Shown piece after piece: positions 1 through 5,112 of a stretch of 5,112 nucleotides of DNA. The stretch is from JASFTV01 sp050050615 (GTDB taxonomy: Bacteria > Desulfobacterota > DSM-4660 > Desulfatiglandales > HGW-15), in contig JASFTV010000273.1 in NCBI GenBank assembly GCA_050050615.1, positions 1 through 5,112 on the forward strand, in the 5' to 3' direction. Position numbers and translations under genes: made by a program. The first letter of the stretch is position 1; the number at the start of each line of letters is the position of its first letter. The notes beneath the pieces were generated by a model, which saw only the letters and a program-made list of their open reading frames with translations, searched no databases and was not told the origin of the DNA.

Positions 1-1
1 C

Positions 2-1180
2 TATCGTCGCCGTGATCTACCAGAAGATAAGCCATCCGGGAGCTACCTTGAATCTTATGAGTGGCAAGAATCGGAAAGGGAGAATTATGTCAGGGCGGGT
101 CAAATGATCTATGCCATGGAGAGAATCTTCAGATTACGGGGCATAAAGTACGTTGAATTCGCTGATCTTGCAAACCTGATGGTCAAGGTGCCGCTGAAGT
201 ATATTTACAGAAAAAGGAACTATAGCGGGATCGGTTATGCCACCTTTGAAAGGGAGCTTTTCGAGGCCCAGCGCATTTATAATGGCCTCCTTATGTTGCC
301 TGAAAAGGCCAGGCATTTTGTTTTCGAACACTTGGTCACTGATGAGGTTCGCATTTTCGGATTTGAAAATGTAAGCGCCTTTCTCAATTATGAAAATCTG
401 ATCAAGCTGCTCCTAATTGCCGTTATGTCATCACAGAAATTCAAAAAGAACAACAAACCCGTATACCTGAATTTTCTGGCCATGGCAGAAAAGGTCGAGA
501 AACGCTATGAGGCGATGAATGACTCGCTGAGCCATATTTCAATAGAAAAGGCATGGGAAAATCCATATCAACTGAATTATCTCTTCAAGGCCAAAACGGG
601 AATCGTCCTTGCAAGGAATGATGCTCAAAGGGTCCTCTCCGTGGACTTTGTGGACAAAATCAACATCCCTCAGAAAACTTCCCACATGAAGACCATCCAC
701 GATGTGGAACAGCTCAAGAACTACTTTCACTACAGTCTCAGATCATTGAGGGCAAATCCTTTTTATACGGACGATTATGAGCTGGAACTGGAAAAGGCGT
801 TCGATGAGAGGCTGATTGAAATTACAGACCTCATGCTGGACCAGGCCAAAAAGCAGATAGCGTTCCGGAAAGACTTCGAAGAAATCCATAACATATATCA
901 AGATCTCATGGAACGTTCGCTGGACATAGGATTCACCGATGAGCAGAGACACAGACTGAGCGATCTCTATGAGTTGCGGAAGGACAACTTGAAGCGGGAG
1001 AAGCTTGAGGAGATGAACAGTCTCCTTGAGGCCATTAGCGACATCCATGAATTGAAAGATTACTGGGACAGCATCAAGTGGTACCTGCTCCATAACCGGC
1101 CTTTCCTGGGCAAGGAATTCGAAAATCTCATTGCAAAACGGTTTGATGAAACGATGGCAAGATTGTTAAACATAAAGTAA
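2..1180 (+). CDS. Uncharacterised helical protein, 5' end outside the window
   Basis: The reading frame is open to the left edge: codons from base 2 run without a stop into the first ATG at 104, so the true start probably lies outside the window and 392 residues are visible. The 34 residues before that ATG look protein-like and charged (motif YLESYEWQESEREN), which argues against 104 as the start. I do not recognise the family. The visible protein appears soluble and mostly alpha-helical, with no signal peptide or clear membrane segment; one short hydrophobic stretch (NLIKLLLIAVMSS, near residue 133) looks like a buried helix. The last 130 or so residues are rich in Glu, Lys, Arg and Leu and could form long helices or a coiled coil. 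No nucleotide-binding or metal-binding motif was seen. It lies 28 bases upstream of cutA on the same strand and may share its transcript. The coding call is firm; the function is unknown. Confidence 0.85.
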   Translation, partial: YRRRDLPEDKPSGSYLESYEWQESERENYVRAGQMIYAMERIFRLRGIKYVEFADLANLMVKVPLKYIYRKRNYSGIGYATFERELFEAQRIYNGLLMLPEKARHFVFEHLVTDEVRIFGFENVSAFLNYENLIKLLLIAVMSSQKFKKNNKPVYLNFLAMAEKVEKRYEAMNDSLSHISIEKAWENPYQLNYLFKAKTGIVLARNDAQRVLSVDFVDKINIPQKTSHMKTIHDVEQLKNYFHYSLRSLRANPFYTDDYELELEKAFDERLIEITDLMLDQAKKQIAFRKDFEEIHNIYQDLMERSLDIGFTDEQRHRLSDLYELRKDNLKREKLEEMNSLLEAISDIHELKDYWDSIKWYLLHNRPFLGKEFENLIAKRFDETMARLLNIK

Positions 1181-1208
1181 GTCTTGGTAGATAGGAGAGA
1201 GGGGGATC

Positions 1209-1532
1209 ATGACAGAGTACATCCAAGTGTTTGTGACGATCGACGAAAAAGATATCGCTGAAAAGATCGCGAGCGAGGTGTTGGAAAAGAGGCTGGCGGC
1301 TTGTGTCCAGGTGATAGGCCCCATAACAAGCCGCTACTGGTGGGAGGAGAAGATCGAAACATCCGAAGAGTGGCTGTGTCTTATGAAAAGCCGAAAGGCG
1401 TTGTATCAGGGGCTGGAGAAGACGGTCAAAAGCATCCACCCTTATGATGTGGCGGAGATTCTGGCTGTGCCCGTGGCAATGGGCAGTCAGGAATATCTGG
1501 CATGGCTGGACAAGGCGGTTGGTTCTCGCTGA
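1209..1532 (+). CDS. cutA: CutA1 family divalent-cation tolerance protein
   Basis: The 107-residue product matches the usual length of CutA1 proteins (about 100-115), small cytoplasmic trimers with a ferredoxin-like fold similar to PII signalling proteins. Visible family hallmarks in order are an N-terminal beta strand (IQVFVTI, residues 5-11), LAACVQV (29-35), the aromatic RYWWEEKIETSEEW stretch (42-55), the conserved HPYDVAEIL (77-85) and the C-terminal YLAWL (96-100). Cys32 and His77 are residues conserved in many homologues. The ATG at 1209 follows a purine-rich region containing AGGAG at 1193-1197 and GAGGGGG at 1199-1205, adequate for ribosome binding. In E. coli cutA was linked genetically to copper tolerance, but the biochemical role is still unclear, so the metal link here is by family only. 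It probably follows the preceding gene in one transcript. No clear intrinsic terminator is visible just after the stop; a mobile-looking element begins about 60 bases downstream. Confidence 0.95.
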   Translation: MTEYIQVFVTIDEKDIAEKIASEVLEKRLAACVQVIGPITSRYWWEEKIETSEEWLCLMKSRKALYQGLEKTVKSIHPYDVAEILAVPVAMGSQEYLAWLDKAVGSR

Positions 1533-1592
1533 GAAAAGCGGCACGGCCTGCAAAACAGAAAGGAGCTTCGCACTCAGTTCATGCCAACGCCT

Positions 1593-1676
1593 TACTAGTG
1601 TGTTGTAACACAAATAACTTATCCAAATGAGAATAACGACCGGGGGCCGTCGGCGTTGGTCCTCCAGACCGCAACT
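1593..1676 (+). repeat. Left inverted arm of the foldback element
   Basis: This arm pairs with 1898-1981. It has two well conserved blocks, an outer one at 1593-1623 and an inner one at 1641-1676, separated by about 17 diverged bases. Inside the outer block, TGTGTT and AACACA (1599-1604 and 1607-1612) form a smaller near-palindrome not fully kept in the right arm. Weak similarity to the other arm continues inward around CCTTTCA (1691-1697). Confidence 0.7.
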
Positions 1677-1979
1677 ATACGCTCAGTAGCCCTTTCAACG
1701 GCACCAAATCTTTGCCGGTCGCCCCGGAGCAGCCCCATAAGAGCCGCTTTCAAGCGAAGATACTCTTCTGTGCCCGCCCGCCTCGCCTGCGCGTCCCGGG
1801 CCGGTATGGGCCGGGGAGCGGCTCGTGCTGGCGGGCGGGCCTGCCCGGAGCGCCTATTGATGTTATGGGGGCGTGAAAGGAGTCCCTTGCAAATTTGAGT
1901 TGCGGATCTGAGAGACCAACCCCGACGGCCCCCCGCTGCGATTGAAATATGACAAGTTGTTTGCGATACAGAATACTAG
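1595..1979. mobile_element. MITE-like foldback element flanked by TA
   Basis: The two ends are long imperfect inverted repeats. Reading inward from 1593 and, on the opposite strand, from 1981, both begin TACTAGT and share the pattern CAAAnAACTTnTC; I count 24 of 31 matches in this outer block. After a poorly conserved spacer both arms carry CGGGGG(G)CCGTCGG followed by GTTGGTC and CCGCAACT, 32 of 38 aligned columns identical (left 1641-1676, right 1898-1935). TA flanks each end (1593-1594 and 1980-1981), which fits a TA target duplication of the IS630/Tc1-mariner kind, although TA is also part of the terminal palindrome TACTAGTA. The centre is a GC-rich hairpin. At 385 bases there is no room for a transposase, so this would be a non-autonomous element moved in trans. 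The structure is directly visible; mobility and family are inferred. Confidence 0.72.
1772..1840. repeat. GC-rich hairpin at the centre of the foldback element
   Basis: GCCCGCCCGCC at 1772-1782 is the exact reverse complement of GGCGGGCGGGC at 1830-1840, an 11-base-pair stem of only G-C pairs. The 47-base loop contains a weaker inner stem (GGCC 1799-1802 with GGCC 1809-1812, plus CCC 1795-1797 with GGG 1813-1815 across a bulge). No T-run follows on either strand, so it is not a standard intrinsic terminator. The base composition is much richer in GC than the arms, and this part may be a separate module inserted into the element. Confidence 0.7.
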
Positions 1980-1981
1980 TA
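1898..1981 (-). repeat. Right inverted arm of the foldback element
   Basis: On the minus strand this arm reads TACTAGT at its outer end and then repeats the left arm with substitutions, many of them transitions, in the outer 31 bases. The inner block 1898-1935 is closer to its partner (four mismatches and two single-base gaps) and begins CGGGGGGCCGTCGGG from the outside. The uneven divergence suggests an old insertion or selection on the inner block. Confidence 0.7.
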
Positions 1982-2005
1982 GGAACGCACTTAATATGTT
2001 TAGAT

Positions 2006-2069
2006 GTCATTGCGAGGACCCCGCACTTGGTGCGGGGCACGAAGCAATCTGACTTGCGAAAGCAAGTCA
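2006..2069. repeat. Interspersed double-hairpin repeat (CATTGCGAGG...GAAGCAATCT type)
   Basis: Two perfect stems lie side by side: CCCCGCAC 2019-2026 with GTGCGGGG 2030-2037 around a 3-base loop, and TGACTTGC 2050-2057 with GCAAGTCA 2062-2069 around a GAAA (GNRA-type) tetraloop. The first is enclosed by a further short pairing, ATTGC 2009-2013 with GCAAT 2044-2048. The GTCATTGCGAGG and CGAAGCAATCT ends are ones I recall as a widely scattered intergenic repeat in many bacterial genomes; that recognition is from memory and I cannot name a formal family. It lies 26 bases from the end of the TA-flanked element and 46 bases before the stop of the mogA-like gene. No T-tract follows either hairpin, so a terminator role is not supported. 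Confidence 0.7.
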
Positions 2070-2114
2070 TCCTCAGGCGCGTGCCAGGCGGGCAGGGCGA
2101 AGGGAGCTAGGTTC

Positions 2115-2624
2115 TTATGACTCGTGAGGCGGTGCGCACTCCGAGGTGTCTCCTCCAAGCTTTGACAGCGCATGCTTTAGAGCAGGCAACACCACAGAGA
2201 GATTATCTTTCACACCTCCGGGGCTTCCGGGAAGATTGATGATCAAACAACCCTGACGCACCCCGGCCATGGCTCGTGATAGCATGGCATGGGGTGTTTT
2301 CTTTAGACTTGCAGCCCTCATGGACTCCGATATGCCCGGGACCGGGTAATCAATGACCTGCTCCATGGCTTGAGGTGTGACATCCGTCGGGCTCAAACCT
2401 GTGCCTCCCGAAGTGACGATCAGGGAGAGACAATCGCTGTCCACCCACTGCACAAGGGTGTCCACAATCTGCCGGCGGTCATCAGGAACGATCTTTCGTC
2501 TAAGTACAGAGAATCCTTCTTCCTCAAGCATCTGAGCCGCAGTCTTCCCACTCTGATCCTCCCTCTTTCCCCGGGAGGCCCTGTCGCTGATGGTTAGGAT
2601 GCCGGCGCTGAACGCTTTTTCCAT
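2115..2624 (-). CDS. mogA: MogA/MoaB family molybdopterin adenylyltransferase
   Basis: Proteins of this family bind molybdopterin; the MogA type activates it with ATP to adenylyl-molybdopterin before molybdenum insertion, in the cytoplasm. The 169-residue product is a normal single-domain length. Visible motifs, numbered from the ATG, are the N-terminal LTISDRAS (10-17), TSGGTG (71-76) followed by the catalytic-type Asp in DVTPQAM (81-87), GISESMR (97-103), LSRAMAGVR (115-123) and NLPGSPGGVKDNL (130-142), all diagnostic. I chose ATG at 2624 because AGGA (complement of 2633-2636) sits 8 bases before it; the in-frame GTG at 2630 would leave only 2 bases. The gene follows the EF-G paralog by 10 bases, and its SD overlaps that gene's TAG, so coupling is likely. 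MoaB proteins share the fold and some do not carry out the adenylation, so the exact subtype is less sure than the family. Confidence 0.93.
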   Translation of the reverse strand: MEKAFSAGILTISDRASRGKREDQSGKTAAQMLEEEGFSVLRRKIVPDDRRQIVDTLVQWVDSDCLSLIVTSGGTGLSPTDVTPQAMEQVIDYPVPGISESMRAASLKKTPHAMLSRAMAGVRQGCLIINLPGSPGGVKDNLSVVLPALKHALSKLGGDTSECAPPHES

Positions 2625-2632
2625 GCCCACTG

Positions 2633-2636
2633 TCCT
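2633..2636 (-). promoter_or_regulatory. Shine-Dalgarno of the mogA-like gene, overlapping the EF-G paralog stop
   Basis: The minus strand reads TAGGACAGTGGGCATGG: the TAG is the EF-G paralog's stop codon and its last two bases form part of AGGA. Spacing is 8 bases to the ATG at 2624 but only 2 to the GTG at 2630, which decides the start. Ribosomes ending the upstream gene would cover this site, a usual arrangement for coupled translation. Confidence 0.6.
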
Positions 2637-4713
2637 ATTCTGCTTTCCGTGCCTCGGCGATCACCTTATCAGTCAGTTGGGCCGGAAGCTCCTCGTAGTG
2701 GGACATCTCCATATGAAAAGTCCCGCGACCAGCAGTCAATGCATTCAAATCCAGGGCATACTGAAGCACCTCAGCCATGGGCGCGTGGGCCTTGATGACC
2801 TGATATCTACCCTGGCTGTCCATACCCAAGACCCTACCTCGGCGGCCATTGAGATCGCCCATAACATCCCCCATGACTTCCTCGGGCACGGTGATCTCCA
2901 TTTTCATGATGGGTTCGAGAATGACAGGCTTTGCCTCTTGGACCGCCTTCTTAAGGCACATGCTGGCCGCTATCTTGAAGGCCATCTCTGAAGAATCCAC
3001 ATCATGCGATTTGCCGTCGTAGAAGCGGACCTTCAGGTCGACAACCGGGTAGCCTGCGAGCACACCCGTCTTGAGCGCTTCGTTCAGCCCTTTTTCCACG
3101 GCAGGTACAAAGTTGCGGGGCACGTTCATTCCGACGAGGGCCTCTTCAAATTCGAAACCCGAGCCCCTTTCCAACGGGGATAGATCGAAGTGGACTTCGG
3201 CAAACTGACCACGGCCTCCCGTCTGTTTCTTATGCCGATAGATGACTTTTTGTGCGGGTGATTTAATGGTTTCCCTATAGGGAACCTTGACCGGTTTCAG
3301 GTTGACCTCCACCCCGAACTTTCGGTTTAGTTTCTCACAGGTCGCCTCAAGGTGAATCTGACCCGTGCCTGAAAGGATGATTTCCGATGTCGCCTGATCC
3401 CTTTCCAATCTGAGGGTGGGATCCTCTTCAAGCAGCTTGGCCAAGGAAATAAAGACCTTGTCTTCACTCCCTTTGACTTTAGCCTCTACAGCATAGGATA
3501 TAACCGGGGGAAGCGGCTCAACCGGTTTGTAAATGACAGGATCACTTTCCTTACACAACGTATCCCCCGTGGCTGTTTCCTTGAGTTTGGGAATCGCCAC
3601 GATATCACCCGGGACTGTTGAGTCCAGTGGCTTCTGTTTTTTGCCTTCCAAGATGAAGATCTGTCCAAATTTTTCTTTGGCCTCTTTGTTGGGATTGTAA
3701 ACGGTTGAATCAGCGCTAAGGGTGCCGGAAAAGCTCCTGAGTATGGTCAGCTTCCCAGCAAAGGGATCTGCCACAGTCTTGAAGACGATCGAGGAAAACG
3801 GGGCATCGGAGTCGGGCTTCCTTTGAATCACCTCATCGCCCCCCGGACGGGTCCCTTCATAGGCTTCCTTTTCAACGGGTGAGGGAAGGCCTTGCAAAAT
3901 CAGATTCATCAAATGCGGCACACCCATATTCAGGGTAGCCGAACCGCAAAGGATGGGCACCACCAAGCGTGACTTTATGCCCCGGATGAATGTCTCCTCC
4001 AGCTCTTCAGGCGCCAGTTCCTCCCCCTCGAGATATTTTTCCATGAGGTCGTCATTGGCTTCTACGATATTTTCTATGGCTTTTTCTCGCCACTCACCGA
4101 TCTCCCCTTCCATTTCCTCGGGCGGTGCGGATTCCTGGAATTTTCCGCTACCATCCTTACTGTATCGACAGGCTTTCATCTTGATTAGATCCACAAGGCC
4201 TTCGAACTTGTCTTCTGACCCTATGGGTAAGAAAACCGGTGTCGCTTTTACCTGAAAGGTTTTTGAAAGCTCTTGCACAACACCGTAAAAATCGGCCCGC
4301 TCCCTGTCCATTTTGTTAATGAATATGACACATGGTAGGTTCTGCTCATCTGCGAAGGCCCAAACCTTTTCTGTCCCTATCTTGACTCCCGCAGTGGCAT
4401 CGATGACAACGACCACCCCATCGGCAGCCTGAAGGGAAGACTTGGTATCGGAAAGAAAATTGTCGTCACCCGGTGTATCAATAATATTGATGACCTGTTT
4501 TTTCCAATTGCAGTGATGAATGGCGGTGCTGATCGTTATTCTTCGTTTTACTTCTTCCGGTTCGAAATCCATATTGGAGGTCCCGTCATCTACTTTGCCA
4601 AGCCTGCTGGTCGATTTTCCGTCAAAAAGCATGGCCTCAGCTAGAGAGGTCTTGCCGGAGCCCACGTGGGCCACCAGGCCGACATTTCTCAAATGTTCAC
4701 TCTTTCTTTCCAT
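2635..4713 (-). CDS. Elongation factor G paralog (EF-G-2-like), catalytic His replaced
   Basis: EF-G is the ribosomal translocase GTPase, which also helps recycle ribosomes. The 692-residue product has the normal EF-G length and all domains. The G domain has the P-loop AHVGSGKTS (15-23; AHIDAGKTT in ordinary EF-G), switch I RRITIST with Thr60 (usually RGITI), DTPG (79-82), NKMD (133-136) and CGSA (256-259). Domain II lies near 300-385; domain III contains SGTGQIHLE; domain IV has the KKQTGGRGQFAEV and HDVDSSEMAFKIA motifs; domain V starts near 600 (EPIMKMEITVPEE). Position 83, where EF-G has the catalytic His of DTPGH, is Asp. These P-loop and G3 changes resemble the EF-G-2 (FusA2-like) paralogs rather than the housekeeping factor, and no rpsL, rpsG or tuf lies nearby. 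AAGGA (complement of 4721-4725) lies 7 bases from the ATG at 4713; an in-frame TTG at 4719 is too close to it. Being an EF-G family protein is certain; its duty in the cell is not. Confidence 0.95.
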   Translation of the reverse strand: MERKSEHLRNVGLVAHVGSGKTSLAEAMLFDGKSTSRLGKVDDGTSNMDFEPEEVKRRITISTAIHHCNWKKQVINIIDTPGDDNFLSDTKSSLQAADGVVVVIDATAGVKIGTEKVWAFADEQNLPCVIFINKMDRERADFYGVVQELSKTFQVKATPVFLPIGSEDKFEGLVDLIKMKACRYSKDGSGKFQESAPPEEMEGEIGEWREKAIENIVEANDDLMEKYLEGEELAPEELEETFIRGIKSRLVVPILCGSATLNMGVPHLMNLILQGLPSPVEKEAYEGTRPGGDEVIQRKPDSDAPFSSIVFKTVADPFAGKLTILRSFSGTLSADSTVYNPNKEAKEKFGQIFILEGKKQKPLDSTVPGDIVAIPKLKETATGDTLCKESDPVIYKPVEPLPPVISYAVEAKVKGSEDKVFISLAKLLEEDPTLRLERDQATSEIILSGTGQIHLEATCEKLNRKFGVEVNLKPVKVPYRETIKSPAQKVIYRHKKQTGGRGQFAEVHFDLSPLERGSGFEFEEALVGMNVPRNFVPAVEKGLNEALKTGVLAGYPVVDLKVRFYDGKSHDVDSSEMAFKIAASMCLKKAVQEAKPVILEPIMKMEITVPEEVMGDVMGDLNGRRGRVLGMDSQGRYQVIKAHAPMAEVLQYALDLNALTAGRGTFHMEMSHYEELPAQLTDKVIAEARKAE

Positions 4714-4720
4714 GTCCAAT

Positions 4721-4725
4721 TCCTT
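4721..4725 (-). promoter_or_regulatory. Shine-Dalgarno of the EF-G paralog
   Basis: The minus strand carries AAGGA ending 7 bases before the ATG at 4713. The frame also contains a TTG two codons earlier (4719), but it would be a single base from this site. The spacing therefore supports the ATG and a protein of 692 residues. Confidence 0.65.
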
Positions 4726-4905
4726 TCAAAGTTTTTTACCCCATGGCGCAATCAGGAGAACCGATGGGTGAGACATTCGCGGACTTGACGCCGGGTCATC
4801 AGGTTTGTCACCCGTTAAGGTCGTGATTGATGATTTTGATTTGAAATGAACCGCCCTGCACTCCCCTTAAAGCGGTACACACAATGAACAAGTCAAACCC
4901 GGGTG

Positions 4906-4958
4906 AAAAATCCCCACAAACCGGCTAACGCAGCCTGGAAAGAAACTTGTGGGGTTTT
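4906..4958. terminator. Terminator-like hairpin, usable in both directions
   Basis: CCCCACAA at 4912-4919 pairs exactly with TTGTGGGG at 4947-4954. On the plus strand TTTT (4955-4958) follows the stem directly; on the minus strand the stem is followed by A and then TTTTT (complement of 4906-4910). The 27-base interior holds a smaller stem, GGCT 4923-4926 with AGCC 4932-4935, extended by CC and GG across a bulge. The long loop makes it weaker than a classic terminator. It would separate the EF-G paralog transcript from whatever lies to the right, for example by ending a minus-strand gene that finishes near 4988-4998. Confidence 0.45.
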
Positions 4959-5112
4959 ATGAAAGACTGATTTACTGAGGGGAGCATTTAATTGTTTACG
5001 GAGAAAGGTCCCTGCTGATGGTCAGGACCATGAAGTCTTTTCTGTAGTGACTGGTGGGAGGGCGCCGTCCTTTTCGCGACTTGTCTATGGGGGAAACCGC
5101 AGCTCCGCCAAC

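Larger units (their letters stand above)
4714..5112. other. Gene-free region upstream of the EF-G paralog
   Basis: No convincing gene is visible in these 399 bases. The part between about 4730 and 4900 should hold the promoter of the EF-G paralog and mogA pair, but I could not find a -35/-10 pair of acceptable quality on the minus strand. The region contains the terminator-like hairpin at 4906-4958, a bulged inverted repeat (5008-5015 with 5023-5029) and a 20-codon plus-strand frame at 4764-4826 with AGGAG five bases upstream. Two minus-strand frames are open from the right edge to stops at 4996 and 4988; either could be the tail of a neighbouring gene, but neither shows a recognisable motif. 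Confidence 0.5.

Noticed and set aside
1128..1613. Open frame of 161 codons opposite cutA and the end of the first gene
   Set aside because: It runs antisense to cutA, whose family motifs are unmistakable, and its start is a TTG without a Shine-Dalgarno inside the element's left arm.
1656..1898. Plus-strand 80-codon open frame inside the foldback element
   Set aside because: Low-complexity Arg/Ala/Gly content from the GC-rich core, and both ends lie within the inverted arms.
1750..2070. Open frame on the minus strand spanning the right half of the foldback element and the double-hairpin repeat
   Set aside because: Its first residues are simply a translation of the double-hairpin repeat and the rest is the element's arm and GC-rich core; there is no ribosome binding site or protein-like composition.
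1533..2114. CRISPR array, tRNA or rRNA gene in the gene-free gap
   Set aside because: The repeats are inverted rather than direct and regularly spaced, and I see no tRNA cloverleaf or conserved rRNA segment.
2590..2991. Plus-strand 133-codon frame opposite the EF-G paralog
   Set aside because: It is antisense to the conserved domain IV-V coding region of EF-G and has no recognisable motif.
4714..4900. Molybdenum cofactor or other riboswitch ahead of the EF-G paralog and mogA pair
   Set aside because: Reading the minus-strand leader I could not find a conserved riboswitch core or a terminator/anti-terminator pair close to the start codon.
4988..5112. Tail of a minus-strand gene entering from the right edge
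   Set aside because: Two different frames are open to the edge (stops at 4996-4998 and 4988-4990), about 40 codons each, with no motif to choose between them; kept only as a possibility.
5048..5112. Start of a plus-strand gene at GTG 5048 or ATG 5080-5090 running off the right edge
   Set aside because: No Shine-Dalgarno at a proper distance and too few codons to judge.

Overview
The window looks like a piece of a bacterial chromosome. Gene content and protein style (a CutA1 protein, a MogA/MoaB-type molybdopterin adenylyltransferase and a second, EF-G-2-like elongation factor G) suggest an anaerobic Desulfobacterota/deltaproteobacterial lineage. That taxonomic guess is an inference from memory of gene neighbourhoods; nothing in the sequence fixes it.

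Layout: a plus-strand block on the left holds an unrecognised, 5'-truncated gene (2-1180) followed 28 bases later by cutA (1209-1532). A minus-strand block on the right holds an EF-G paralog gene (4713-2635) followed after 10 bases by a mogA-like gene (2624-2115). The two blocks converge on a 582-base gene-free stretch (1533-2114). A further 399 bases (4714-5112) lie upstream of the EF-G paralog; they hold no convincing gene but contain a terminator-like hairpin at 4906-4958.

The convergent gap is the most structured non-coding part. It carries a 385-base foldback element (1595-1979) bounded by TA dinucleotides. Its inverted arms of about 80 bases have well conserved outer and inner blocks, and it has a GC-rich hairpin at its centre. 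This is the build of a MITE, a short non-autonomous transposable element. Just beyond it lies a second, unrelated interspersed repeat (2006-2069) made of two perfect hairpins, one capped by a GAAA tetraloop.

The EF-G paralog is full length with all five EF-G domains, but it lacks the catalytic histidine of the G3 motif (Asp instead), so its GTPase chemistry may differ from housekeeping EF-G. The mogA-like gene sits so close behind it that its Shine-Dalgarno sequence overlaps the EF-G stop codon, which suggests co-transcription and translational coupling. For both minus-strand genes the placement of the ribosome binding site favours an ATG start two codons inside the longest open frame.
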